The position numbers and the translations under genes are program-made. Shown here in pieces: positions 1 to 11,620 of a stretch of 64,000 nt of DNA (positions are counted from its first letter, which is position 1; each line of letters begins with the position of its first letter). The notes under the pieces were generated by a model, which was given only the letters and a program-made list of their open reading frames with translations, made no database searches and was not told where the DNA came from. Source of the DNA: Centrapalus pauciflorus (lineage: Eukaryota > Streptophyta > Magnoliopsida > Asterales > Asteraceae); assembly GCA_020465985.1 (NCBI GenBank), contig JAANYP010000753.1:55001-119000 (forward strand), written 5' to 3'.

Positions 1-414
1 GGAGTTCTGAAAGGATCTCATCGTAGATAGAGACCGAAACCTGTGCGGGGGTAGGGGCAGATGTGGCCTTTCCTTTTCTCCTAAGTAGAATTTTGGACCC
101 GGGTCCAAATCTCACTCTTTCTTTCATCTTTTTTTTCTAAATGTTCTTGTTTTGGAACTCAGCATACGTACCAACCAGTCATTTCCACTAAAAATGTCTA
201 CTATATTACGTCAAGCCAAAGAATTAAGGGTTTCAACGCATAAATCAAGAGGACCCTACACGTATAGCCCGCAATATCCCATAAATTTCACCATCCGCCA
301 TACTTAAAAGCTTCATATGAGACATCAAATCAGAATTCAAATGCGAGCTAAATATGAGAGATTTCAACAACCAACCTTTCACTGCAAAGTTGTTCACGCA
401 CGCACATATTACAC
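1..414. other. Upstream flank of the small peptide gene
   Basis: I see no ORF or repeat of note here. It is ordinary mixed-composition DNA that should hold the promoter and 5' UTR of the small ORF that begins at 415, but no convincing TATA box can be fixed without transcript data. Confidence 0.4.
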
Positions 415-708
415 ATGACTTTATTCATCATCATCATCATGGTTTCCTTCCAAATGATCGTGTCTTCTTCCATCAAAGCAGCATCAGTAGCATCAAAACC
501 ACAGCTGGGACGGAGACCAGTACCACCATCAGATCCGGAGCAAGTCCTCCCATCACCGGAGTCCATCGCCATACAAGATTACAGTGACAGGGATAGCCCA
601 CCTTACACTGATAGAGGAAGCTGGCACGGTGGTCCAATACCTCATGCAGCATGGGAAGATGATGAACTTGAAGTCATGGATTCTGATGATACTAATCAAC
701 TAGCTTGA
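415..708 (+). CDS. Small secreted-peptide-like protein with DY motif (97 aa)
   Basis: Not recognised as a named family. The ORF starts at ATG 415; an in-frame ATG at 439 is also possible. Residues 1 to about 23 are hydrophobic with a run of Ile and end in Ser/Ala, as expected of a signal peptide (SSSIKAAS). The rest is hydrophilic, rich in Pro, Ser and Asp. A basic stretch (GRRP, residues 32-35) is followed by DYSDRDSPPYTDRGSW at residues 55-70 and an acidic C-terminal tail. An Asp-Tyr pair beside acidic residues is the known recognition context for plant tyrosylprotein sulfotransferase, and the layout (signal peptide, variable spacer, short Pro-rich DY segment near the C terminus) resembles precursors of sulfated peptide hormones. 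The match to RGF, CIF or PSY consensus is not good enough to assign one. No intron is needed. Coding status is inferred from architecture alone, so it could still be a chance ORF. Confidence 0.5.
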   Translation: MTLFIIIIMVSFQMIVSSSIKAASVASKPQLGRRPVPPSDPEQVLPSPESIAIQDYSDRDSPPYTDRGSWHGGPIPHAAWEDDELEVMDSDDTNQLA

Positions 709-1024
709 GCATGAAAGAGTAACATGTTTACAAATATTTCATGCACAAGATGAATCTCTTGTATTTATATAAACCAAAAAAAAAATTATATGTAAACCTA
801 TCATATGCATTGTCTATAAATACAAAGTTAGATACTTGGAATTCATGGTATATTCATATTTTCCCATCTCATTTTATCCTTGAGAGAACTGGATCAAACC
901 GAAGTTCAGTAAAATAAAAGGCAGATAACTAGGAGAGGTGAAAACTTTAGCATTGATAACGATACAAAATACTTGAAAAATGTTGTGACATGATGGTATT
1001 TCTATTACATATCATTTTACCCTT
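709..1024. other. Intergenic, AT-rich
   Basis: It holds the probable 3' UTR of the small peptide ORF, including an A-rich stretch near 774-785, and then AT-rich sequence with no ORF or repeat I can support. Confidence 0.4.
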
Positions 1025-1117
1025 CTATTGTAGGATCCCATGCGTTCTGTGTTGGTTGAGTGTGCCGATTGCTTCTCTCAGCCAATCTGCCAAAACGTTT
1101 ACCTGTTGAGAGATCAT
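1025..1117 (-). other. Possible short exon or small ORF (30 aa) downstream of LTV1
   Basis: On the minus strand an ATG at 1117 opens 30 codons ending in TAG at 1025. The segment after CTCTCAACAG reads VNVLADWLREAIGTLNQH, which looks protein-like (amphipathic, charged). The CAG before it could be a splice acceptor. LTV1 exon 3 ends in phase 0, so splicing from that donor into this acceptor would give an alternative C terminus in frame. It could equally be a piece of the LTV1 3' UTR or part of another gene. No family is recognised. Confidence 0.2.
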
Positions 1118-1607
1118 AAACAAAAATGAATCAGGCTAAAACAAGGCTGCTAATTACAATGACTTATGGTGAGGTAAGAACATAGGATAATTATTGGTTC
1201 AATGCTATATCATGAATCTCACAATCTCACATTGCCACAAAGACAATGTAATGCATAACTCTCCAGCTTCAACAGTGGAAGTGCAACATTAGGAAGCTAA
1301 TCATATCACATCAATCATGACAAAGAAGTGGGTATATCTTAACCTAGAATTTAAGAAGTTTGTGTGTGAAATAATTCAACGTAATCTAAATTGTTATTAC
1401 AATGCCAGATTGTAACCAAGAAAGGATCCAAGTTCCACACTCAAAACAGCAGAAACTTTTTAAGAAACAGGGACTATTATATTATATGGATCTAAGCAAA
1501 GACATTCACAAATAAATCAGGTTATGAACATAAACAAGTTCACTGTTGACTGAGTTCACTAAAATTAACATGAATGAGTCCAATATGTAAATAACTGATG
1601 CTCACAT
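1118..1607 (-). other. LTV1 3' flank (UTR or intronic)
   Basis: There is no convincing ORF on either strand. The part from about 1150 to 1450 is recognisably conserved in the degenerate LTV1 copy (about 57835-58125, opposite strand), so the duplicated block extended past the LTV1 stop codon. It is probably 3' UTR or downstream intron. Confidence 0.5.
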
Positions 1608-4275
1608 CTACATATGATGAATGGAAGACGGGCCGGTGAAAGCAGCAACTTTCTGAGCTTGGTGAGCTTCGCTCTTGTATAACTCCTTCAGATCCTTTTT
1701 TGCACGGCGTGCCTCCCGCTTTTCCTCTTTCACTGCAGCCTGCGTCAATAATATAACAGCAATCACACAATAAGCAGATGTAGGACTCCAAGAGCATAAG
1801 AAAACCATGGAATGCCAAAGATATTTCAAAACATTGAAATAGGCAAGAAAAAGATGCTGTGAAATTTAAATACATTGAAATAGGAAGAAACAAATTGAAG
1901 CCAATTGGTGCCAAGAATAATGGATTACTAGATTATTATCATTGTACTTTTCTCATAAGGATTATCATGTGTAAACATACTATAAAAACCAAACATAAAC
2001 TTCACATAAGTAAGATTTTGTTATCTGTAATGTCAAGGGGATAATGAATAATGGAACATACCTTCCGCTCTTTCTTTTCTTCCTTCGTTTCTTGACCAAG
2101 TTTTTTCCTTTGCAGTGGCATGTTCTTTGGTTTACTCCTATCTTTCATCACTTCTACAACAGAAGTCCTACTATGAGGCAAAAAGTCTACTGGGAGCTTT
2201 TCTTTTCCCTTGAGAGAAATTACATGAGTGGGAGCAGTGAAGGCCTTGGTGACTGTTTCAGTCAACTTTCTAGTTCTCCTTGCTCCCGGGGCTTCAATCT
2301 TTCCAGGATGGTTATCAAGATTTGAGTATGTAGTTATGATAGTCTCGCAATCCCAAACTTCAGAATCATCACTACTTTCTTCTAGAAGCACGTCTTCCTT
2401 GTCATTTTCATTTTCATCATCATACTGTTCAGCATATTCTATACACCGGATTCTCAGGTCAGTAGCAGTTTCTAGGGAGATGGGTTCTTCTTCTATCTTT
2501 TTGTCATTCAACAAAACTGAATATTTTCCGTCCATTTCCAACCTATCAATTTGAAGGTCCTTAGGAACACCATTAAGCTTCCCTGCAAGAGGGTCATGAA
2601 ACTCGTAATCTTCAGATGTGCCTTTGCCATATTCATCTTCACTATCTGTACCGTATTCCAGTAGTTCAAGCTGTAGAAGCAAAACGTAGTTAAGAGATCA
2701 ACATGTTGACATTAAATTGATTACCAGAAGCAAGAACATAAAAATGTATAGGAAAACTTTTGGGTGCATCCAACTTAATTAGATTGGACTGGATTGATGT
2801 ATATTTAAATTGTATTTTAATAAGGTAAATGATGTGGCAAAAGATAGTGCCAACACATGACATATTTAATAGGTGATGACATGTGGCATATTTAGTTACT
2901 CTTTTATTCGTATTTATATATATTATAGATTATAGATTGATTTATAGAGGGGGAACTAACACATGAAATAGAAACTACTTCAAGAAATCCTCACCAGATC
3001 AAACTGTTCATCCAGAGGTCGACGAACTCTAGGCTTTGTGCCAACCAAAGTTCTAGATTCAACAAGATTGTGATTTGTGACATCCTCTGTACCCGAGCTA
3101 TCAACAACTTTATCTTTTAAGTAATATGCATTATATTCTTCCTCCTTGCTGTTTACATTTGTTTCTTCTGCCAAAGTCAACTTCCTATCAAGCTCCACAT
3201 CTTCGGATTCATCTTGAAGGTTAGCATGAAAGACAAAATCCTCTTCCAAGTCATCGACGTTTGAACCAAAATGTGACAGGTCACTATCATCTAACAATGC
3301 AGCCACTTCTGGATCAAGTGCTTTCCGAATCTTCACAGGAACTGTTTTCTTTGCAACGCCGTATATTGACTTCTCGTAGGAATCATTATCATTCCCCTTT
3401 GAAACATCAATTTTAGATGCATCATATGCCTGAATAGCACAAGAAAGTAATTGTAAACAAACATTCGACATGCAACTATATATACCAAAAAGATGAGGGT
3501 AAAAACATTTCATCAAGAAAAATACCACCCAAAACAATAAACAACTGAGTTGCCAACACTCTTATCAATCACATGCCCCCACACAAAAACCATTGTCTTG
3601 CATATAACAGTGTAACACATTATAAGCAAAATCAAAAAGTTCTAGTTACACCCAGACATGAACCTTCCACTCGGTTAGGGTTAAATATTGGTAGAAAATC
3701 ACTATCTAAATTTTGAACATCTTACAATGGTATAACTAAGTAGATATTCAGGCAAAGTTCCAAAGTTCCCAGTTCAATGAACAAGAATAATCAAGATAGA
3801 ACGGAAAACAAACCTTAACATCACGAGGTAGCTGATGGAGATTCGCCTTAGGGTTCTGGTAAAACGATGAACCCCCTCCAGCATTCCTAATTTCTCTCAG
3901 ATGATTCAAATAATTGTACCCATCATCAGGAAACCCCAATTCTAATATCTCCTTCCTCACATGATCGGGCAATGCAGAGCATCCTTCTCCCAACCGTCCA
4001 GCCATCGTCTGCTTCTCAAAACTTCCGCCGCCACCACCTTCTTCACCACTGTAATCATCAGGAGCGTCATCGAATATTCCATTCGAGTCATCGTCATAAT
4101 TCAGCCCACCGTCGTTATGTTCGTCGAAAAAGGTTTTCTCTAAGTTGCCATCGACTCTAACGAATACTCGGTCACCGGATGGTCCTTCAGAGTAATTGGG
4201 ATCAGAGGAATCACGAGAGATTAACTGGAAAGTTGCAGCTTTTTTCTTATCGATGAATTTCTTCTTCCTTCCCAT
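1608..4275 (-). CDS. LTV1: LTV1 homologue, 40S ribosome biogenesis factor (4 exons)
   Basis: LTV1 is a conserved 40S assembly and nuclear-export factor that binds pre-40S particles and is released in late cytoplasmic maturation. Exons read from the sequence: 4275-3814, 3429-2995, 2670-2062 and 1739-1608. All three introns begin GT (GTTTGT, GTGAGG, GTATGT), end CAG, and lie in phase 0. The joined product is 545 aa, in the usual plant range. The N terminus MGRKKKFIDKKKAATFQL and the following RDSSDPNY are the family signature; exon 2 carries DPEVAALLDDSD and LEEDFV; exon 3 begins after DEQFDL and contains an acidic DSEDEYG segment; exon 4 has the basic KREARRAKKDLKELYKSEA tail and ends GPSSIHHM. 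The start is the ATG at 4275, because this is where family homology begins although the frame stays open upstream. No lesion is seen. Intron 2 contains an AT-rich insert of roughly 160 bp (about 2785-2950) that is absent from the degenerate copy at 30.8-31.3 kb. Confidence 0.93.
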
Positions 4276-4282
4276 TGTTAGA

Positions 4283-4500
4283 ACTGAGGGGGCGTTTGGT
4301 TCGCTGGAATCTGACGGAATGGAATGGAATCTGTCAAAGAAATGGAATTCTGCAATGAATGGAATCTGTGTGAATCCAAATACTATAGTTTGTATTGTTG
4401 GTAGGAAAGGAACGGATTTCAGATTCAATTCCTTAACTGTTTTCCGTTTGGTTGATAAATCTGGCAAAAGGAATTTTTTCTTGAAGTACAAAAATATTTT
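4283..4500 (+). repeat. MITE-like repeat directly upstream of the LTV1 start
   Basis: About 8 bp upstream of the LTV1 ATG a repeat begins with GGGCGTTTGGTTCGCTGGAA followed by several GGAATGGAAT-like units. A related end lies in reverse orientation near 17000-17036 (GTTTGGTTCGCTGAAAT on the minus strand). This two-copy similarity suggests a short dispersed element that replaced or interrupts the LTV1 5' UTR. I could not find matching terminal inverted repeats or a clear target-site duplication, so class and right border are open. Confidence 0.4.
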
Positions 4501-4823
4501 AAAACTATGATTTATTTAATCTATTTCTTCACAAAACACCTTCAAGTCATCCTAAGTTGTGACATGCACATACTATCACTCTCATAAGCATAACGATATA
4601 ATATAGCATTTCGATCTATATTTGACGAAATGTTTCTAATGCGTGGTTTATTAATGAAGTGTTTTTCTAATAAAACATTGAAAAAGCATACAACTACTTC
4701 AATTATTTGGTCCAAAACTCAACAATTAATTGGTTTATCTTAAGCCTTGTTGAACTAAGTCGAGCCATTTCCTGTAACATGAAAATCAATATATAAACTA
4801 TAATCACAACACTGTAAAACATA
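4501..4823. other. AT-rich intergenic DNA
   Basis: Between the LTV1 upstream repeat and gypsy element A I see AT-rich sequence without ORFs or clear repeats. Confidence 0.4.
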
Positions 4824-4828
4824 TACAT

Positions 4829-5839
4829 TGTAACTACCATCTTCTCTTATTACATAAAAGCTCCATCTTTTATTAATTAATATATTTCAATAGTTCAAAG
4901 TTACACTCTAAAAGAAAGAAAGAAATCTTATAATCTATGCTTCATCGTCCATTTGGTCCCTGTTTCCTGAGATACATACATGAATACATAAGCCTTAGGC
5001 TTAGTGAGTAAATATGGTTTCATGATTTACATGCTCAAAGTAAGCTTTTATGCGTAAAATGTATTTTCTTCATGTTAAGCATATCACTTTTATCTTAACC
5101 TTGGGTCCACATAAGGGCTGCCCATTAAGGTTCGTTTGCAAGACGTCCCTTAATTGTATACTCCGGATATACGTAATTGATATTTTTAACATGTGTAAAG
5201 TTCTCATATAAGAGTTTTATGTTTTAAATCATGCATAAACATTTATATAGCACATAAGTATCTCATTAAAAGCACATAAGTACTCACTTCGCTTTGTCTT
5301 GAAACTTCAAATTCTCTTCTAAGCTTTTTAGGAAGTGTTTTGGGGTGAAAATGAAGAGTATCCTTAAGCCTCTATTTATAGTGTTTAGGTGTTGCTTTGG
5401 GGTGCTTGTTCACCTAGTTGTCTCAATGGTAAGTTGCTTACTCATTCCCTTAGCTTTGCTTAGGAGGATTTGTAGACTTGCCACTTTCTTGGAGGGTAAG
5501 ACAACACACAACTTTAGGCTTGCCATGTCATGCTTAATAGTATTGCCATGTCATGTTTAATAGTATTGCCATGAGGGTAAGACAACACACAACTTTAGGC
5601 TTGCCATGTCATGCTTAATAGTATTGCCATGTCATGTTTAATAGCATTGCCATGTCATGCTTTTCTAGAGGTGTATGTGGCATGTGGGAAGGGAGCTTAG
5701 TAAGCTACTTGTGTGTTTGTTTGTTATTGTTCCTTGGCTAGCCTTCATTCTCCTTTGTTCTTGTTTTAGTTTTTCAACTTTATGTTTAACTTTGGTATAG
5801 TTATATAAAAAAAATTTCCAAGGGATTAGGGCTGTTACA
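4829..5839 (-). repeat. Element A 3' LTR (left copy)
   Basis: 1011 bp, from TGTAACTACC to GGCTGTTACA. It matches 14400-15412 almost base for base. It contains an 81-bp tandem duplication at 5492-5653. Confidence 0.95.
5492..5653 (+). repeat. 81-bp tandem duplication within the LTR of A
   Basis: Two adjacent copies (5492-5572 and 5573-5653) start GAGGGTAAGACAACACACAA. Each contains shorter repeats of GCCATGTCATG. The same pair exists in the other LTR at 15063-15224, so it predates the insertion. Confidence 0.9.
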
Positions 5840-5855
5840 AGTCTTCCCTTCTTAA
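5840..5855 (-). other. Polypurine tract of element A
   Basis: On the minus strand AAGAAGGGAAGACT lies directly before the 3' LTR start TGTAACAGCC, the expected plus-strand primer site of reverse transcription. Confidence 0.7.
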
Positions 5856-5875
5856 GATTTTTCGTCCTCGAAAAT

Positions 5876-8800
5876 TCATTCGAAAAGATGGGGATACTTC
5901 TTTTTAATTTCCGACTCCACTTCCCACGTAGCTTCCATTCCATGGCAACAGTCCCAGTAGACCAAGACCAAAGATACTTCCTTGTTACGAAGCTTTTTGA
6001 TTTTACGTTCGGTGATGGCTATGGGTTTTTCTTCGAAATTGAGTTTGTCATCGACCGAAATTTCTTCGGTGGGAATTACAACATCTTTCTCGGTAGAACA
6101 TTTTTTTAGATTGGACACATGGAAAGTAGGGTGTATTCCCTTTAATTCATCTGGTAGTTCCAGTTGGTATGCCACTGTCCCGATCTTTTCGGTTATTTTG
6201 TAGGGCCCAATATACCGAGGTCGTAATTTACCCTTCTTACCAAAACGCAGAACTCCTTTCCAAGGCGACACTTTTAATAACACCATATCACCCACTTGAA
6301 ATTCAATGGGTTTTCTTCTTCTATCAGCGTAACTTTTCTGTCTATCTTGTGCAGTTTTGAGTCTTTCCCTTATTTGAATAACTTTATCGGCTGTTTGTTG
6401 GATGATTTCGGGACCGGTTAATTGCTTTTCGCCTGTTTCCATCCAACAGATGGGCGACCTACACTTTCTCCCGTATAGAGCCTCAAAGGGTGCAGCCTTA
6501 ATACTGCTATGATAACTATTATTATAGGCAAATTCAATAAGGGGTAGATGGCTATCCCAATGTCCTTTGAGGTCCAGTGCACATGCACGTAGCATATCCT
6601 CCAGAGTTTGGATTGTTCTTTCACTTTGACTGTCAGTCTGAGGGTGGTATGATGTACTCATTTTAATTCGGGTTCCTAGTTGTTTTTGGAAGCTTTTCCA
6701 GAAATTTGAAGTAAAACGAGGGTCTCGGTCTGATACGATTGACAAGGGCACACCATGCCTCGCAACAATTTCGTTCATATATATTTTTGCTAGTGTTTCC
6801 AAGGTTTGTTTTTCTCTTATTGGTAAGAAGTGTGCCGTTTTTGTTAATCGATCCACGATGACCCATATAGCATCGAAGCCTTTCGGTGTTCTTGGTAGTC
6901 TTGTGACGAAGTCCATAGTGATATGTTCCCATTTCCATACGGGAATATATAGTGGTTGTAGCTGTCCGTAGGGTCTCTGGTGTTCGATTTTGACTTTTAA
7001 ACATGTTAGACATTTTTGGATGAAATTCACTATAGACTTCTTCATTCCTGGCCACCAATACAAGGTCTTTAAGTCCTTGTACATTTTATGAGTCCCAGGG
7101 TGGATGGAGTACCTGGATTTATGAGCTTCTTCTAGAATTACTTCTCTACAGTTACCAACTTCTGGGACCCAGATGCGTCCTTGAAATCTTCTGATCCCTT
7201 TATCGTCAACTTCTAGAATTTTAGCTTATCCAAAGATTCTTTCTCTCTTTTGATTTTCTTCTCTTAAGGCTTCTTGCTGTGCTTTTTCAATTTCCTTAAA
7301 CAAGGTGTTTGTAATAGTCAAAGTTAATGCTTTAACTTGAACGGGTTTAATTGACTCTCTTCGACTCAAGGCATCTGCCACTACATTGGCTTTTCCTGGG
7401 TGATATTTGATTTCACAATCGTAGTCGTTTAATAATTCTATCCATCTTCGTTGCCTCATATTCAATTCCTTTTGACTAAATAAATATTTGAGGCTTTTAT
7501 GATCTGTGTAAAGAGTGCACTTTGTACCGTATAAGTAGTGTCTCCAAATTTTTAAAGCGAATACTACTGCTACTAGTTCTAAATCATGGGTTGGGTATTT
7601 CTTTTCTTGTTCTTTTAATTGTCGTGAAGCGAAGGTAATTACTTTACCTTTTTGCATAAGCACGCACCCCAATCCCTGTTTGGAAGCGTCACTGTATACT
7701 ACAAAGTCTTCGATCCCTTGAGGCAGGCTTAAGATTGGTGCATTGCATAACTTATCTTTTAAAGTTTGGAAGGCCTCTTCTTGTGCATCCCCCCATTTAA
7801 ACTTGCCAGCTTTTCTTGTCAATGCGGTGAGTGGAGTTGCTATTTTAGAGAAGTTTTGAATAAATCGTCGGTAGTATCCGGCTAACCCAAGAAAACTTCG
7901 TACTTCCGTGGCAGTTTGTGGGACCTCCCATTTTTGTATACATTCGATTTTACTTGGGTCTACCATGATACCTTTTTCGCTTATGATATGTCCTAGAAAT
8001 TGGACCTGTCGTAGCCAAAATTCACATTTTGAGAATTTGGCATAGAGCTTTTCATGCTTTAATAATTCCAAGGTCGTCCTTAAATGTTGCTTATGCTCTT
8101 CTTGGCTCTTGGAATAAACGAGAATGTCATCAATAAATACAATAATGAACTTGTCTAAGTACTGTTTACATACCCGATTCATAAGATCCATGAACATAGC
8201 GGGAGCGTTTGTTAACCCAAAAGGCATTACTAGAAATTCGAAATGCCCATATCGTGTTCGGAATGCAGTCTTAGGTATGTCTTCCTCCCGTACTTTTAGT
8301 TGATGATACCCTGATCGTAAATCTATTTTTGAGAAGAAGCTTGCTCCTTGTAACTGATCAAACAAATCATCTATTCGAGGTAATGGATATCGATTCTTAA
8401 TGGTGACCTTGTTAAGTTCTCTGTAATCGATGCACATCCTCATAGTTCCATCCTTCTTTTTAACGAAGAGTATTGGTGCCCCCCAAGGTGACGTACTTGG
8501 GCGGATAAATCCTTTATTCAACAACTCTTGTAGTTGATTCATAAGTTCCTGCATTTCTGATGGTGCAAGTCTGTAGGGTGTGCGGGCCATTGGTACTGTT
8601 CCTGGTACTAAGTTAATATGAAACTCCACTTGTCTATCAGGAGGCAATCCAGGCAATTCATCTGGAAATACTTCTGGGTATTCGCAGACTATTGGTATAT
8701 TCTCTATATGTTCAATTCCTTTCTTAGTATCTACCAAGTATGCTAAGTATGTCTCACACCCTTTGTGTATATACTTTCTTGCTTTCATGCAGGAAATAAG

Positions 8801-9553
8801 GTTACACGGACTCTTTTTATGATTATTATAAATGATTATTTCCTTGCCATTCTCATTCTTAATCTTTACTATTTTCTTGTGACAAATTATATGGGCATGA
8901 TTTTCTGATAACCAGTCCATGCCTATGACCACATCGAACTCATTTAGAGGTAGGGGTAGCAGTTGGATAGGAAATTTGTGCTCATTGATTTCTAAGGAGC
9001 AATTTTCATAAATCTCGTTTATGTCCGTAACCTTTCCATCCACCGTCTCTATTTCTATTTTTTGATCTAATTTCTTAGGTATACAATTTAGATGCATGCA
9101 AAACCTTGTAGATACTATTGATTTGTTTGCACCAGAGTCAAATAATATTTTGGCAGGTTTTTCATTAATTAGCAAGAAACCTGTCACCACATCTGGCATT
9201 TCCTTGGTTTCTTCAGCAGAAATTTGGAATATTCTTCCTTTGGCTTTTACGGCTTCGGGCTTATTCTTGTTGGTTATAACCTTTGATGGTTGTATAGTCT
9301 TTGGCTTGGGACAATTATATATGAGATGTTCCGTTGACCCGCAATTGTAACATGCTTTTCTCGTAGGACAATGATTAGCCATATGCCCTGATTCTCCACA
9401 TTTATAACATACATTTTTGCCCATCATACATTCCCCAGTATGATTTTTATTGCAAGTAGGGCAAAGTGGTTTTTCAACCATCCTTGCACCGGTGTTTCTT
9501 GATTTTTGGGGCATCTTACCGAAATTCTTACCTTCAAATTTCCTTTTTCTCAA
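5876..9553 (-). pseudogene. Element A pol: protease, RT, RNase H, integrase (broken)
   Basis: The frame from 9553 runs 775 codons: CCHC knuckles (three clusters in residues 31-81), aspartic protease FDSGANKS near residue 138, reverse transcriptase with FIDDILVYSK, then RNase H (YSDASKQGLG, TDHKSLKYLF). It stops at TAA 7226-7228. The same frame continues without a shift to the integrase (WWPGMKK, CLTC zinc-finger half, SDRDPRFTS, YHPQTDSQSERT) and ends at 5876 after WEVESEIKKKYPHLFE. So one nonsense codon separates RNase H from integrase. The start at 9553 is artificial: the frame is joined to gag through a one-base shift near 9540-9550 at an A-rich stretch. Single substitutions and this shift are probably mutations, although the shift might be programmed. 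Confidence 0.9.
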
Positions 9554-10343
9554 TTGGAGGATGGGGATAACTGTCCTTTTCGGCCAGAATTGCCGAATCT
9601 ATTGCTTCTTGGAAGGTCTTTGGTTTTGACATATTAACCAACTGTCGTAATTCTTTTCTTAACCCATTCGTGAAGCGACCTATCTTACGCCCTTCCGTTA
9701 TTATCATATCAATTGTGAATCGGGATTTTTCAATGAATACTTCTACATATTCTTCGACAGTCTTATCTCCTTGTTCGAGTTTGATGAATTCTTCCTCCAT
9801 TATTTTTATTCGAGTATTTGGGCAGTACCTCTGATTTATCAATTGTTTAAACTCCTCCCAGGACATTGTTGTTGCTCCTGCGATGCCTCGATTAGCTTGA
9901 ATAGTCTTCCACCAGTAAAGTGCATTTGACTTTAATTTTGTTGAGGAAAACCTTACGCGTTGGTCCGGGGCGCATTGACATGTCTCGAAACAATTCTCCA
10001 TGTCATCGAGCCAATTCATAGCGGCTATGGGTCACTCTTTTCCCTCGAATGTAGAGGGACTAGTGGTTTTGAAGGCCTTATAGTCACATCGAAACGTTTG
10101 GCCATTATTTGGTTCGTGCCTTAGTTGATTTTCTTCGGTATTTTCTCCGTGGTTTGAGTTGTGATTTATAGCTGCTTGAACTTGAGCTACTATTGAGGGT
10201 AAATTTTCACGGATGCCTCGCGAGACTTCAGTTGCTATATTAATTCTCTCCACGGGATTTACAGGGTTGGTGTTGCGCCTATTTCTTGGCGTGGGTGGTC
10301 TAGTATTTTCAGAATGATTTCTATTCGTCCTCCGAGTATTCAT
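9534..10343 (-). pseudogene. Element A gag (nonsense codon)
   Basis: The gag starts at ATG 10343 (MNTRRTNRNHSEN), a basic, disordered N terminus. It is broken by TGA at 10032-10034 inside the typical FEGKE..PIAAMNWLDDMENCF segment, where a Gly or similar codon is expected. The rest of the capsid domain (LKSNALYWW, QRYCPNTR) runs to 9534. Its end overlaps the pol frame by 20 bp in another frame. The CCHC domain lies in the pol frame. Confidence 0.88.
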
Positions 10344-10508
10344 TCTACAAAATATTAGATCAACTCATGAGAACCAACTTAAATATACATCCTTTATATA
10401 TATATAGTACATGCATCATACAAAATTTTGTAACATAAAATGTAACAATTTATTTAGGTCCCTTTTGTCCTGGTATATATATATATAGATGAAACAGATC
10501 CACACGGT

Positions 10509-10922
10509 CTACTCAAGATGGAAATTATAGGGAGTATATCGCTCTTCTAGCATTTCCCTAAAATTTCGAGAGGGATATGGGATTGAAGCTTCTTCATTAG
10601 ACTTATTGATTTTTCGTTTGACCCATGCCTTGATTCTTTTTGACCATCCAATAGTCACTTCTTTCCAAAAACGTACTCGGTCCTTAACCTTAACCGAAAT
10701 GGTCCTCTTTGCAATCCTTAGGTCTTGTTCGTACTTTCCACATCTTGTCTCGAGTTCCCAGTTATGATTATCTACTTCAGCTACGTAATCCTGGATTCTT
10801 TCGTATTCTTCAATAGGTATATATCCCGGGTTCCAGTTTTCGTTTTCTTGCGCCATCATTTCAATTTCGTCTAGATATACATATTCGATTTGTTCATAAC
10901 TATCTGATGAGGTACCTGCCAT
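10509..10922 (-). CDS. Element A leader ORF 2 (137 aa, unknown)
   Basis: This ORF sits between the PBS and gag, where most gypsy elements have only untranslated leader. It opens at ATG 10922 (MAGTSSDSYEQIEYVYLDE), is acidic in its first third and basic in its last (KAWVKRKINKSN), with a heptad-like central stretch (WELETRCGKYEQDLRIAKR) compatible with coiled coil. No enzyme motif is visible and no family is recognised. Tat/Ogre elements are known to carry an ORF before gag, but I cannot show homology. It is intact, unlike gag and pol. Confidence 0.55.
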   Translation of the reverse strand: MAGTSSDSYEQIEYVYLDEIEMMAQENENWNPGYIPIEEYERIQDYVAEVDNHNWELETRCGKYEQDLRIAKRTISVKVKDRVRFWKEVTIGWSKRIKAWVKRKINKSNEEASIPYPSRNFREMLEERYTPYNFHLE

Positions 10923-11612
10923 CTTTTAGAAGAACGAAAACATTTAAGCGTAAAAGAGGAGGTAAAGAAGTTATATATATATTACAAACTTCGAAAAGTA
11001 ATAAGTGCCTATTTGTTATACTTTTAACCGTTCGTTTTAATGCGTTGTACAAAATTTAGGGAAATAAGAAAATTTTCCCTCTTAACCCCTTTTGTATGAT
11101 CTTTTTATATAATTAATTCGAGCTTCTAATTTCTATTATTATTTTCAAAAAACGTTGTTCGACGGTTGTAGTTCAACTCCTCCTCTAAGTAGTGAATTCG
11201 TGAGTAGGCGGTGTCTAGGAGTTGAGCGGCCCTCTTGTAACAGCCCGTAATTTATTAAATATAAATTACAGCATCAGACTTTGGATAATAAAGCAATTTT
11301 AATCCAAATATTAGTAAATAACTGAAAATTTGAATCAGTAATAGTTAATTATATTAAGTTATAATTAATTATGAAGAGTTGCCCAAAATTAGCTGAAATA
11401 AAGTTAATAATCAAAATTCAGCTACTTGACAAATTAAAGACTAAAAGTGACGAAACGGACTAAAATGAATAAAAATATGACTAAAAGACAAATATAGCAA
11501 ATCTAGAACTCCTTTGCTATTAATTGCATCTGAAATGCAAATCAGATTGATGGGAATAAAAGTTGGACAATTCCGGAAAATTCAGTAGAAAATCTGATTT
11601 TCCCTATTTTCC

Positions 11613-11620
11613 TATAAATA
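11613..11620 (+). promoter_or_regulatory. TATA box of LTR E
   Basis: TATAAATA within CCTATAAATAGGG is a strong plant TATA box. A CT-rich stretch with TCTCTCACCTTCTCTCTCT follows about 45 bp downstream, as is usual near LTR transcription starts. Confidence 0.6.
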
